Shown here piece by piece: positions 34,088 through 42,751 of a DNA stretch of 64,000 nucleotides. The translations under genes and the position numbers were made by a program. Every line of letters begins with the position of its first letter. Position 1 is the stretch's first letter. Below the pieces are notes generated by a model. That model saw only the letters and a program-made list of their open reading frames with translations. It was not told where the DNA came from and ran no database searches. This stretch comes from Bacteroidales bacterium. GTDB lineage: Bacteria; Bacteroidota; Bacteroidia; Bacteroidales; F082. The stretch spans positions 29,570 through 93,569 of the forward strand of contig JAEEQP010000010.1 of the NCBI GenBank assembly GCA_016285355.1, read 5' to 3'.

Positions 34088-36226
34088 ATGAAACGCATCA
34101 CATTATTCATCACCACCATCCTCACCCTCGCGGTCGGCATCGCCAAGGCCGGCGAAGGCATGTGGATTCCCATGTTGCTGCAATACAACGAGAAAGAAAT
34201 GCAGGAAATGGGCATGAAAATCACCGCTGAAGACATTTACAGCATCAACCACAGCAGTCTGAAAGACGCCATCGTGCTTTTTGGCGGCGGCTGCACCGGT
34301 GAAATCGTCAGCGACTACGGCCTGCTGCTCACCAACCACCACTGCGGCTACGACTACATCCAGAAACACAGCTCGGTGGAACACGACTATCTCACTAACG
34401 GTTTCTGGGCCATGAACCGTGGCGAGGAACTGCCTTGCCCCGGCCTCAGCGTCATCTTCCTCCGCGAGATGCGCGACGTGACCGAAAAAGTGCTTTACAA
34501 CATTACCATCGACATGTCTGAAGACGAACGTCAGGCCAAGGTGGACGAGAACATGAAAAAAATCATCGCCCAGTTGGAGAAGGAAACACCTTACAAGGTG
34601 AGTATCAAGCCGTTCTTCTTGGGCAATGAATACTATGTGCTGTTCAATGAGGTCTACACTGATGTGCGCTTAGTGGGCTGTCCGCCGAGCAACATCGGCA
34701 AGTTTGGCGGCGACACCGACAACTGGGTCTGGCCCCGCCATACGGGCGACTTCAGCATCTTCCGCGTCTATGCCGACAAGGAAGGTCACCCCGCCGCTTA
34801 CAGCAAGGACAACGTGCCTTACAAACCCGCCAAGCACCTTGACATTTCCCTGAAAGGTGCCGAGGAAGGCGATTTCGCTTTCGTGTTCGGCTATCCCGCC
34901 CGCACCAACGAATACCTACCTGCCGTGGCCGTCGACCAAGAAGCCAACCTCATTGACCCCATCATGGTCGATTTGCGCGGCAAGGTGTTGGACATCTACA
35001 ACAAGTATCAGGAGCAAGACCCCAAGGTGCGCATCCAATACGCTTCCAAGCACGCTGGCCTCGGCAATGGCTGGAAAAAATGGATGGGCGTGACCGAGGG
35101 CATCAACCACTTCCACGGCGTGGAGAAAAAACGCGCTTTCGAGGAGGACTTCCAAGACTGGGTGATGCAGTCGCGCAGCCGTTACATGTACATGAACCTG
35201 CTGAAAAATTTCGAGCAAAACTATAAGGAATTGGAGCCTTACGAGTTGGCTTACACCTATTTGGCCGAGGCCGGTCTGCGCATCGAGTTGGTCAGTTTTG
35301 CAGGACGTTTTGCAAGACTTTCCGAAGTGACCAAGGACACGCCTCAAGAAGACATCGACCGTATACTGAACCAGTTGAAAGGCACTGCCGCCAGCTTCTT
35401 TAAGGACTACTACCAGCCCATCGACCGCGAGGTGGCCGTCATGGCCCTCAGCGAATATCTGAAAGCCCAGCCTGCCGACTTCCGCCCCGCTTGCCTCAAC
35501 GACATCAAGGACGTGGGCGAGTATGTAGACAAGCTTTTCGACAAGTCGATGTTCACTGACGAAGCCAAAGTGACCGCTTTGTTGGACAATTTCAAGGTAA
35601 AAGATGCCAAGAAATTAGCTAACGACCCAGCTTTGAAGGTTTACCAAAGCTTGATCGGTTTCTACCGCAGCGAAGTCTACGACCACATCTCCAGCATCAC
35701 CAAGGACAACGACCGCCTGCGCCGCATCTACATGAAGGGCCAAATGGAGATGCAGACCGAAAAGCGCCTCTTCCCCGATGCCAACTTCACGCTGCGCGTC
35801 ACCTATGGCAAGGTGGAAGGTTTCAAGCCGCAGGACGGCAAGACCTACAAGCACTTCACCACGCTTGAAGGCATCATGCAGAAGGAGAACCCAGACATTT
35901 ACGACTACGTTGTTGAACCGCGCCTAAAGGAGCTTTACAACAAGAAGGACTACGGCCGCTACGCCGACAAGGACGGCACGATGCATGTGGCGTTCACGGC
36001 GAGTGTCCATACCACTGGCGGCAACTCGGGTAGTCCGATCCTAAATGCCGACGGACAACTCCTCGGCCTCAATTTCGACCGTTGCTGGGAAGGCACGATG
36101 AGCGACCTCATCTACGACCCCAACATCTGCCGCAACATCAGCGTCGACATCCGCTATGTGCTTTTCATCATCGACAAATTCGCTGGTGCTGGGCACCTGA
36201 TTGACGAGATGACCATTGTGGAGTAA
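34088..36226 (+). CDS. dpp11: S46-family dipeptidyl peptidase, DPP11-type
   Basis: A 712-residue periplasmic serine peptidase that removes dipeptides from peptide N-termini. A signal peptide ending IAKA leads into MWIPMLL, the S46 opening. The catalytic His is His85 in LTNHHC, and the Ser is Ser647 in TTGGNSGSPIL. Eighteen residues after it stands Arg665 (NFDRCWEG); in the family this place is Arg in DPP11, which prefers Asp or Glu before the cut, and Gly in DPP7, which prefers hydrophobic residues. So acidic specificity is likely. Length and overall layout match the family. It stands alone with its own promoter. Confidence 0.9.
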   Translation: MKRITLFITTILTLAVGIAKAGEGMWIPMLLQYNEKEMQEMGMKITAEDIYSINHSSLKDAIVLFGGGCTGEIVSDYGLLLTNHHCGYDYIQKHSSVEHDYLTNGFWAMNRGEELPCPGLSVIFLREMRDVTEKVLYNITIDMSEDERQAKVDENMKKIIAQLEKETPYKVSIKPFFLGNEYYVLFNEVYTDVRLVGCPPSNIGKFGGDTDNWVWPRHTGDFSIFRVYADKEGHPAAYSKDNVPYKPAKHLDISLKGAEEGDFAFVFGYPARTNEYLPAVAVDQEANLIDPIMVDLRGKVLDIYNKYQEQDPKVRIQYASKHAGLGNGWKKWMGVTEGINHFHGVEKKRAFEEDFQDWVMQSRSRYMYMNLLKNFEQNYKELEPYELAYTYLAEAGLRIELVSFAGRFARLSEVTKDTPQEDIDRILNQLKGTAASFFKDYYQPIDREVAVMALSEYLKAQPADFRPACLNDIKDVGEYVDKLFDKSMFTDEAKVTALLDNFKVKDAKKLANDPALKVYQSLIGFYRSEVYDHISSITKDNDRLRRIYMKGQMEMQTEKRLFPDANFTLRVTYGKVEGFKPQDGKTYKHFTTLEGIMQKENPDIYDYVVEPRLKELYNKKDYGRYADKDGTMHVAFTASVHTTGGNSGSPILNADGQLLGLNFDRCWEGTMSDLIYDPNICRNISVDIRYVLFIIDKFAGAGHLIDEMTIVE

Positions 36227-36246
36227 GACATACGGATAATATTTGG

Positions 36247-36334
36247 CACGCAGAATCCGCAGAATTATGGGAATCGCGATGCGACGCTAAATTTGCGTCC
36301 GGTAGGCTTCCCAAAATTCAGCGGATTCTGCGTG
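36247..36334. repeat. Palindromic repeat, CACGCAGAATCCGC family, copy 1
   Basis: Outer arms of 27 bases starting CACGCAGAATCCGC pair at 25 of 27 positions over an 88-base element. The right end is followed by a direct duplication of about 20 bases (CGGATTCTGCGTGAAATA, at 36322 and 36342). A related element is at 37371-37457, on the other side of the Sel1 gene. Confidence 0.7.
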
Positions 36335-36373
36335 AAATATACGGATTCTGCGTGAAATAGCAAGATAACGAGT

Positions 36374-37282
36374 TTACTTCTTGAAGTTCTTGTCCAAAAA
36401 ATCCTGGGCTTCCTTCATGCCGCCGTCGCTGGCCTTGCGCATAAGGAGTTCGGCGTAGGTTTGGTCTTGGTCCACACCGTAACCTGAATAATAAAGGATG
36501 CCGAGACGGAATTGCGCATTGGCGATGTTGTGGTTGGCGGCCTGGGTGTAGTATTCCACGGCCTTGCTCAGGTCTTTCTCCGTGCCGATGCCGAAATAAT
36601 AACAGTCACCCATCTGTGAAATCGCGTAGACATTGCCCGCCTCAGCGGCATCTTTCCACCATTTGACGGCGGTCTTCTCGTTTTTCTCCACGCCCATGCC
36701 GTAATAATAGCAATTGCCGAGGTTCAACATGGCTTGGGCATCCTTTTCGGCGGCACCTTTTTGGTAATATTCAAAAGCTTGCTTGGGGTCGGCCTTCACG
36801 ACCGTACCAGTGCGGTAAAAGTTGCCAATAGAGTTAAAGGCAGGACCATTTTCCTGAGCGGCTGCCTTTCTGTACCATGCCAAAGCCTCTTTCTCATCCT
36901 GATCCACACCCCAACCTTTTTCGTAGCACACACCGTAGGCATACTGGAACTTGGCATCGCCCTGCTCAGCCTTGAAACGGATGGAGTCGATCTGGGAAGC
37001 CACTTGCTCTTCCATCGATTTTCCACCTCCTTGAAGTTGGCTGAAATCGAGCGGTTGGCCTTCCTCCAACTTCAAAACAGGCGCGTTAGGATTGGTAGCA
37101 CCTTGACTGGTTTCAAAGGTTAAGCCTTGATTGGTAGGAGGAATCTGCTGCATCGGCGCCACAGGCATCCCTGGAGGAATGATTGTCTTCTTTGTTTCGG
37201 TTTGTTCTTGCTCTTTATTGTCTTTTTGCCCGCAGGAAGCCATCATCAGCGCAACGGCAAATACCAAAAGGAATTTCTTCAT
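36374..37282 (-). CDS. Sel1-repeat lipoprotein
   Basis: A 302-residue lipoprotein (lipobox MMASC, Cys17) with a Gln/Pro/Thr-rich linker (about 20-90) and then five Sel1-like repeats, each with the pattern A-xx-LG-xxY-xx-G-xGV (for example FQYAYGVCYEKGWGVDQDEK, AMLNLGNCYYYGMGVEKNEK, AQFRLGILYYSGYGVDQDQ). Sel1 repeats are helical pairs that bind other proteins and act as scaffolds. It is anchored in the periplasm or outer membrane; the partner is unknown. The gene stands alone between two palindromic repeats of one family. Confidence 0.82.
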   Translation of the reverse strand: MKKFLLVFAVALMMASCGQKDNKEQEQTETKKTIIPPGMPVAPMQQIPPTNQGLTFETSQGATNPNAPVLKLEEGQPLDFSQLQGGGKSMEEQVASQIDSIRFKAEQGDAKFQYAYGVCYEKGWGVDQDEKEALAWYRKAAAQENGPAFNSIGNFYRTGTVVKADPKQAFEYYQKGAAEKDAQAMLNLGNCYYYGMGVEKNEKTAVKWWKDAAEAGNVYAISQMGDCYYFGIGTEKDLSKAVEYYTQAANHNIANAQFRLGILYYSGYGVDQDQTYAELLMRKASDGGMKEAQDFLDKNFKK

Positions 37283-37321
37283 TTGATAATTATTTTAGAC
37301 TGCAAAAATACAGTTTTTTCT

Positions 37322-37457
37322 CACGCAGAATACGCAGAATCTTATGAAGCCTGCCGGATGATGATTTTCTCACGCAGAAATCGCAGAATTATAGGAAACC
37401 TGCCGGACGATAGATTTGCGTCGCTTTGCGCTTCTGCGAGTTCTGCGGATTCTGCGT
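37322..37457. repeat. Palindromic repeat, CACGCAGAATCCGC family, copy 2 with extra left arm
   Basis: An 87-base element at 37371-37457 opens CACGCAGAAATCGCAGAA and closes with the inverse of CACGCAGAATCCGCAGAA. A second left arm (CACGCAGAATACGCAGAAT, 37322 on) precedes it, and both left arms are followed by a CTGCCGGA-GAT stretch, so two elements are nested or one has been partly duplicated. Confidence 0.65.
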
Positions 37458-37464
37458 GAAATAC

Positions 37465-39702
37465 TTACTTCACCTGGAACCGAACACCCAAATAGGCACG
37501 AATACCGCTAAGCGGTCCCCAAACCATCGAAGCATCAAAATCTTCGCTGGCGGGATTCTCAGCCGAGATGATGGGGTATTTTTGGGTGTAGTTGGTCAGG
37601 TTCTCGCCACCGACATAAACTTCCCAATACTTGCCCAACTTCTTGGTAATCTGTGCGTTCATAATCACATAGAAAGGCGAGCGTTCAATGTTCTGGTTGT
37701 GGGCTACAGCGGTAGCGTTGCCATCCAAATTGGGCACGTGGCTGTCACCGTTGAACTGCGTCGTGAAGTCAAACTGCCAAGTGCCTGGGGCGTATGACAT
37801 CGTGACCAAACCCTTGTAACGGTTCACAAAAGGCTTCTCACGCAAAGTGTCATCAATGGTCATTTTCACATCGTTGTAGCGGAAGGCCAAGGTCAGGTCG
37901 AAGTCCTTGAAAATCTCACAGTTGGCCTCGATTTGGGCACTGTTGGAATAGGATTTTCCGTTGAGGTTGTAGATGCGGACCTCGTGGGCATCGGCATCGC
38001 GGTCGAGGACGATTTGGTTGACGAAATCGGTGCGGTAAAAGTCAGCTTGAAGGATGAGTTCGCGCCAACCAATATGGAAGTCTTTGGTCAGGTTGATGCC
38101 GTAGTTCCAAGCGTCTTCCATCTTCGGAGTGTCTACAAATATGATTTTTCGTGCCGAAGCTAACATGGTGGAGTTTTCGGCCAAAATGTTAGGTGAACGG
38201 TAACCCTTGCCTGCTGAAACACGTAATGCAAAATCGTCATGGGTCTTGAAGCGCACATGCAAACGAGGCGTGTAGAGCAACTTTTTGTAATAGTTGTTAT
38301 AATCGGCGCGAAAACCTGCGATGATGTTCCAATGGTGGTTGTCGTTGAAAGCATATTCAACAAAGGCTCCCGGAACTTGCTCAACACGTTGTAAAGTGCT
38401 GTCATTCAAATGTTCATCATATTTGTCGTAGGTATAACTGGCACCCACGGAATAGGAATGATGGTCGTTGACAATGTAAGAGTCGAACAGCAGATTGCCG
38501 TAATAGGAGAGTTGCGTGGCGTTGTAGTCGGTGAAGCCGTAATAAGAGTTCAATTTGTGATAAGTCACCTGATGCTGCGTTCCAAGGCTGGTGTCTTTGC
38601 GGTCGAAGTGGTAGCCACCCTTGGCAAAAGCCTCGTAACGTTCAGTGTTGATACCGATGCCGTACAGGTTATAGCCTTCATCGAAGCGATGTTTCGGGTC
38701 AAAATCTATCTGTCCGCCGAAACGGGTTTCCTTCAAGGCCTTGATACCCAACTTGCAGCCGAAACGCCCAGTATGAGGATGGTTATAACGCAGAAACACA
38801 TTATATTGCGTGGTCATGGGGTCGTCCAAAAAACTGTCGCCGTTGCCGTCCATCTTCATAAAATTGTGGCTCACATGGCCGAAAAGCATGATGCCATCGT
38901 TCTTCCCCACCTTGACGCGACCGTTGAAATTGAAGTCCGTCATCAGCATGGAGTTGGCGTACAGATTGAAAAACACTTTCTCGCTCTTGTTGGGCAGCGG
39001 CTCCTTGTAATCCACATTGATTTGTCCCGTGATGGACTCGTAACCATTTCTGACAGAGGAAGTTCCTTTGGATACTTGAATGCCGTTCATCCAAGTACCA
39101 GGCACATAGTTAAGACCAAATGTCGAGGCTAAACCACGAAAATTGGGAATGACTTCGGTCATCATTTGGGTGTAAATGCCGCTCAAACCGAGCAACTGTA
39201 TCTGCTTGGCTCCCGTGACGGCATCGCTGTAGGAAACATCCACCGAAGCGTTGTTTTCAAAACTCCCTGCAAGGGTACAGCAAGCCGCACGTTTCAAGCT
39301 TTCTCCAGTGATGTTCTGCACCGCAATCGCCTTGATTGGGTTGATGTATGAAGCCTTTTCACGAGCCGCGATTTCCACCTCATTCAGCATGTGAATGGAA
39401 TGAAAAACATGGTCATAATGTGCTGGCTCCACCATGTGGTGAACGGTGTCGTTTTCATAACTGATACAGCTGAACACGAGGCAGCCGATGCGTTCGTGGA
39501 GCGGGATTTTGTAGTGTCCGTTGGCATCGGTCACCGTGCCTTCGTTGACGATTTTCCAATAAACGTTCACGCCTGGCAATGGGGTTTTCTTGCCGTTTTC
39601 GTCTTGTTCATAGACCGTGCCTTCGATAAAGCCTTGGGCAAAGGTTGTGGAGGCGAAGGCCATTAATAATAAAACTATTAGGGTTATCTTGTTGGTTTTC
39701 AT
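37465..39702 (-). CDS. TonB-dependent outer-membrane receptor
   Basis: A 745-residue receptor. A signal peptide ending TFAQ is followed by a carboxypeptidase-regulatory-like beta-sandwich (about 25-105; IEGTVYEQDENGKKTPLPGV), a plug domain (about 115-230) and a 22-strand type barrel ending in an aromatic residue pattern (YLGVRFQVK). It takes up scarce ligands across the outer membrane using TonB energy. There is no SusD partner, which speaks against a glycan. The next gene upstream encodes a His/Cys-rich HYC_CC_PP-like protein, so a metal ligand is a reasonable guess. Start codon ATG at 39702. Confidence 0.85.
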   Translation of the reverse strand: MKTNKITLIVLLLMAFASTTFAQGFIEGTVYEQDENGKKTPLPGVNVYWKIVNEGTVTDANGHYKIPLHERIGCLVFSCISYENDTVHHMVEPAHYDHVFHSIHMLNEVEIAAREKASYINPIKAIAVQNITGESLKRAACCTLAGSFENNASVDVSYSDAVTGAKQIQLLGLSGIYTQMMTEVIPNFRGLASTFGLNYVPGTWMNGIQVSKGTSSVRNGYESITGQINVDYKEPLPNKSEKVFFNLYANSMLMTDFNFNGRVKVGKNDGIMLFGHVSHNFMKMDGNGDSFLDDPMTTQYNVFLRYNHPHTGRFGCKLGIKALKETRFGGQIDFDPKHRFDEGYNLYGIGINTERYEAFAKGGYHFDRKDTSLGTQHQVTYHKLNSYYGFTDYNATQLSYYGNLLFDSYIVNDHHSYSVGASYTYDKYDEHLNDSTLQRVEQVPGAFVEYAFNDNHHWNIIAGFRADYNNYYKKLLYTPRLHVRFKTHDDFALRVSAGKGYRSPNILAENSTMLASARKIIFVDTPKMEDAWNYGINLTKDFHIGWRELILQADFYRTDFVNQIVLDRDADAHEVRIYNLNGKSYSNSAQIEANCEIFKDFDLTLAFRYNDVKMTIDDTLREKPFVNRYKGLVTMSYAPGTWQFDFTTQFNGDSHVPNLDGNATAVAHNQNIERSPFYVIMNAQITKKLGKYWEVYVGGENLTNYTQKYPIISAENPASEDFDASMVWGPLSGIRAYLGVRFQVK

Positions 39703-39711
39703 TGGATTTAA

Positions 39712-39735
39712 AATTTAAGATTTAAAGATTCAAAA
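39712..39735 (-). repeat. AATCTTTA-type tandem repeat in receptor leader
   Basis: The coding strand reads AATCTTTAAATCTTAAATTT directly before the start codon, similar to the leaders of tnaA and the nitroreductase. Confidence 0.45.
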
Positions 39736-39808
39736 TTGGTTTGGAGGGATTCCCTTCGGGAAATCGGAGATTCGACGAAGTCAATGGAGGACCTTTGTTT
39801 TGTTAACC

Positions 39809-39855
39809 GCGGCGGCAAAAACATGTTGCCAATTTGTAGCAGTACCCACCGCCGC
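39809..39855. other. G/C-rich stem upstream of TonB receptor
   Basis: GCGGCGG and CCGCCGC pair over a 33-base loop about 110 bases before the receptor start, and two smaller hairpins flank it (ATTCCCC-GCA-GGGGAAT at 39879-39895; GATTCCC/GGGAAATC near 39750). No known riboswitch class, in particular no B12 box, was recognised. Confidence 0.35.
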
Positions 39856-39922
39856 ATAATACCATAATCCTCTATTCCATTCCCCGCAGGGGAATCTCAT
39901 TGTCTGCAAAGTCGCAGTAATC

Positions 39923-40396
39923 TCAGAAAACCAAAGGATTAAGCTTCAAATGGGAAAAACAAACCAGCCTTGCCCGACCCGATAAAAACAAAAGCGTTTT
40001 CCTCGGGGAATGGTTGCTAAAGACCGTACTTACTTGAGTACATAACTCAGCAAGGTCGAAATGGGGCAAAACCAAGGATTGCAGACTGACAATCAAGTGC
40101 TTGTCGGCTGAAAAAACGAAGTTGTCGGTGAATTGGATTTTGCTGTCGAAATCGTCACAACAGCACTTTGATTCATAATGGATTACATTATTAATCACAA
40201 GATACGTTTCGCCTTGTTCGTGCTCATGCTCATGGCTGAGGCAATGCAGGCATGTCTCCGCCGCCGTAATGCCAAAGCTGCCCGACAGGTGATGGTCTTC
40301 GGTGCAATAGTGGAACTTCACATCCCAACCCATCGAGACGAAGAGCACCACCAAAGCCATCAACATGGAACCGATTTGCAACAGCCGTTTTTTCAT
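39923..40396 (-). CDS. HYC_CC_PP-like His/Cys-rich exported protein
   Basis: A 157-residue exported protein with an N-terminal hydrophobic segment. Features are FHYC at about 28-31, CLHCLSHEHEHEQ with five metal-binding side chains, and KCCCDDF near 77. This fits the HYC_CC_PP family of Bacteroidota, which often lies beside TonB receptors and heavy-metal genes; the Pro-Pro part is not clear here. Metal (possibly copper or zinc) binding is inferred from the residues. The -7 element ends only four bases before the ATG, so the mRNA may have almost no leader. It probably precedes the receptor as a separate unit, with a 220-base gap. Confidence 0.65.
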   Translation of the reverse strand: MKKRLLQIGSMLMALVVLFVSMGWDVKFHYCTEDHHLSGSFGITAAETCLHCLSHEHEHEQGETYLVINNVIHYESKCCCDDFDSKIQFTDNFVFSADKHLIVSLQSLVLPHFDLAELCTQVSTVFSNHSPRKTLLFLSGRARLVCFSHLKLNPLVF

Positions 40397-40400
40397 GGCG

Positions 40401-40408
40401 CAAAAATA
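40401..40408 (-). promoter_or_regulatory. -7 promoter element right at the HYC gene start
   Basis: The minus strand reads TATTTTTG-CGCC-ATG. The start of transcription would fall at or inside the first codons, suggesting a leaderless mRNA or a start further in. Confidence 0.5.
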
Positions 40409-40441
40409 CGGAGAAATCCGAAACGTTACTCTATGCAGACG

Positions 40442-40879
40442 TTATTTCTTTCGCCTCCAAGTCTGCGAACGCCCCAGCACGCTGGCTTTATCCAACGAGC
40501 CGCGCACGCTGAGTTCGTCGGTCTTGGCGTGATAAGTCACTTTGCCGAAGTAAGTTTTTTGGCTCTCAGGGTCATAAACCTTACCTTTCAAATGTTCGCC
40601 ATGGACTTTCATTTCGCTGAAAAGTTTGGTCCCGACCACGCCCTCATAGTCTTTCGGATACGGAGCTTTCATCACTTGGTATTTACCGTTGGCGTCTTTT
40701 TCATATAGCGTAGTGATGACACATTGGTAAGTACCGTTTTCCTCATAAATCTTGACAGTGGAACGCATCTCGCCCGTCTTGTCGTCGAAGGTGTTCCATT
40801 GACCGAGTATTTTGCTCACTTGGGCCTGGGCGAAGGTAGCCGTGGCCACGAAAAGAAATAGGAAAAGGAGTTTTTTCAT
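40442..40879 (-). CDS. DUF2147 family exported protein
   Basis: A 145-residue exported protein with a signal peptide ending AQAQ. The body matches DUF2147: ILGQWNTFDDKTGEMRSTVKIYEENG, then the KDYEGVVGTKLFSEMK segment and the closing SVRGSLDKASVLGRSQTWRR. The fold is a small lipocalin-like beta-barrel of unknown role in the periplasm. A -7 element (TATCTTTG on the minus strand, 40903-40910) lies upstream and the HYC gene follows 45 bases after its start region on the same strand. Confidence 0.8.
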   Translation of the reverse strand: MKKLLFLFLFVATATFAQAQVSKILGQWNTFDDKTGEMRSTVKIYEENGTYQCVITTLYEKDANGKYQVMKAPYPKDYEGVVGTKLFSEMKVHGEHLKGKVYDPESQKTYFGKVTYHAKTDELSVRGSLDKASVLGRSQTWRRKK

Positions 40880-40928
40880 AGGAATGGTTTATTTTGAAGC
40901 TGCAAAGATATTCTTTTTTTATTATTGA

Positions 40929-40960
40929 TTTGGTTAAATAGTATTTAATTCATAGTTTTG
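40929..40960 (+). promoter_or_regulatory. Consensus promoter of lipoprotein/CPBP pair
   Basis: TTTG at 40929-40932 and TAGTTTTG at 40953-40960 are exactly 20 bases apart, one of the best -33/-7 matches in the window, 29 bases before the ATG at 40990. Confidence 0.75.
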
Positions 40961-40989
40961 CGGCACATACAACTTAATTCAAAAAGCAT

Positions 40990-41778
40990 ATGAAACACAA
41001 TGTTATTCTTATTGCTATGGCCATTGTCATGACTTTGGCTGCATGTTCAGACAACAAAATCGTCTATCGCGGCGATGGCGACAAACCTCAAACGAGCTAC
41101 GAAGCCACGTTAATCAAATACAAAAACAGGAGTGCGAAGCAATACTTCTATCGCAACGAAGCGGTAAAGGAATTCGTTTACCGCTCGAATACTCGTCCTA
41201 TGTTGGCGCAGGAAATGCTTATCGGAGTCATGGGTACTAACGCTATCTCCTTTTATGACACCATCTTCGACTTCGTACAAGGTAAAGACGTGTACACATT
41301 CTCGGTTAAATACGACAAGGCTGTGGTGCCCGACTATCGTGTGTTGTTCCGCGATATGGTGCGCTATGGCGGTATGCAGTGCGACACCGCTGTAAAACCT
41401 GCCTATAGATTAGTGGTGGCAGACACGATGCTTTATCAAAAAGCTCATATTAATTCTTCATTTAAGGGGTCCAACATTAACCGTACAAAATGGGTAACTG
41501 AAAACAGTTGGATGTATGAGGATTTAGAGGATGAAATTGATGGTATGCGTCCACAAAGGTTGGCATCAGTGGTGAGTGCCTTGCGTTATTCTTGGCATCT
41601 TCCAGTATTGGTGGATCATTCGATGAACGCTGAGGAATGGCTGAATGTCAGCGAAGACTTTGCCACAAAACAACTTGGTTTCGAAGAAATACAACAAGAA
41701 CTATTGACCCGTTTCGGCATGACCCTCGTGCCTGCTAATCGTGATATGTTGGTGCTGACTATCAGCGAGAAGAAATAA
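40990..41778 (+). CDS. Lipoprotein of unknown function
   Basis: A 262-residue lipoprotein (lipobox TLAAC, Cys19). The C-terminal part (LRYSWHLPVLVDHSMN, then FEEIQQELLTRFGMTLVPANR and LVLTI) faintly resembles the end of DUF3738-type proteins, in which a short peptide-binding-like region follows such a strand-helix-strand, but I would not assign the family. No catalytic motif is visible. It is read from a consensus promoter and is followed 34 bases later by a CPBP protease gene, probably in one transcript. Confidence 0.6.
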   Translation: MKHNVILIAMAIVMTLAACSDNKIVYRGDGDKPQTSYEATLIKYKNRSAKQYFYRNEAVKEFVYRSNTRPMLAQEMLIGVMGTNAISFYDTIFDFVQGKDVYTFSVKYDKAVVPDYRVLFRDMVRYGGMQCDTAVKPAYRLVVADTMLYQKAHINSSFKGSNINRTKWVTENSWMYEDLEDEIDGMRPQRLASVVSALRYSWHLPVLVDHSMNAEEWLNVSEDFATKQLGFEEIQQELLTRFGMTLVPANRDMLVLTISEKK

Positions 41779-41812
41779 TTTGGTATTTGACTAACTATAA
41801 ATTTGATGTAAT

Positions 41813-42751
41813 ATGAATAAGAATGCACATCCTTTCAAGCAGCTTTTGGTGCTGGTTGGTTCTCATTTAGGTATGCTGGTCGCCTTAGTGGTGATTCTCG
41901 TTGTCGTTGTAGTGGCGATGATTGCAGGCAGCAATGGCGATGCACAAACCATGCTGTCTAATTTAGATGACAATATGGGGCTATTATTGGCTATGACCTT
42001 TGTGCAAGACATTTTGTTGTTTGTCGTTCCTGTGTTGATTGTGGCAAGGTGCTTTTATCGCGACAACAAACGTGAGTTTTACCGTTACGACCTTAGCCGA
42101 AGCAAATGGCTGTTGGCTTTGGCGGGCGTGGCAACATACGCGCTACTGACACCTTTCGCCGACTGGCTTGGCGTGTGGAACAACCAGTGGGATTTTGGCC
42201 AAATGTTCTCACTCATGTCAGATGAGTATACCAAGATGATTTATGAAGTTGTTGGGGCAGCGGTCAATGCTGGCTTTATTGGGCTGTTGCTGATGGTATT
42301 GGCGGTGGCTGTAATACCAGCAATATGTGAGGAGCTCTTCTTTCGTGTAGGTTTGCAGCAACTGCTTGGCAAATGGTTCAGGAACGACCATGTTGCAGTG
42401 GTTGTCACGGCTCTCATTTTCAGTTTCGTCCATTTTGACATGGATGGTTTTCTCATCCGCTTCGTGATGGGCATGGTGTTAGGCTATGTGTTTTTGTACT
42501 CTCGCTCGTTGGTACCCAATGTGATGCTTCATTTTGTGAACAATGCCTTGTCTACGGTTAGTATGTATTTTGCCCTCCGCAATGGCAAATCATTGGCTGA
42601 ACTTGAACAACCTTGGATGCTCCATTGGTTGCCAACGACAATCTGTACGATAGCTGCCATAGTGCTGTTTTGGTATTGTTTTGTGCGCAAAAGAAACACT
42701 GTTCAGCAACAAAGTGATGATTCGGAGCCTCAATGTCCAGTCAATTGCTGA
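41813..42751 (+). CDS. CPBP-family intramembrane metalloprotease
   Basis: A 312-residue membrane protein with about seven to eight helices. It carries the CPBP (Abi, CAAX-like) motifs: EELFFRVGLQQLL with the Glu-Glu pair, FSFVHFD with the first His, and VMLHFVNN with the second. Relatives cleave or process membrane proteins and peptides, and some give immunity to bacteriocins; the target here is unknown. It ends inside the end of the TolC gene on the other strand, sharing 22 bases. Confidence 0.85.
   Translation: MNKNAHPFKQLLVLVGSHLGMLVALVVILVVVVVAMIAGSNGDAQTMLSNLDDNMGLLLAMTFVQDILLFVVPVLIVARCFYRDNKREFYRYDLSRSKWLLALAGVATYALLTPFADWLGVWNNQWDFGQMFSLMSDEYTKMIYEVVGAAVNAGFIGLLLMVLAVAVIPAICEELFFRVGLQQLLGKWFRNDHVAVVVTALIFSFVHFDMDGFLIRFVMGMVLGYVFLYSRSLVPNVMLHFVNNALSTVSMYFALRNGKSLAELEQPWMLHWLPTTICTIAAIVLFWYCFVRKRNTVQQQSDDSEPQCPVNC

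Noticed and set aside
39703..39922. Cobalamin riboswitch before the TonB receptor
   Set aside because: No B12-box sequence and no matching set of stems; only unrelated hairpins are seen.
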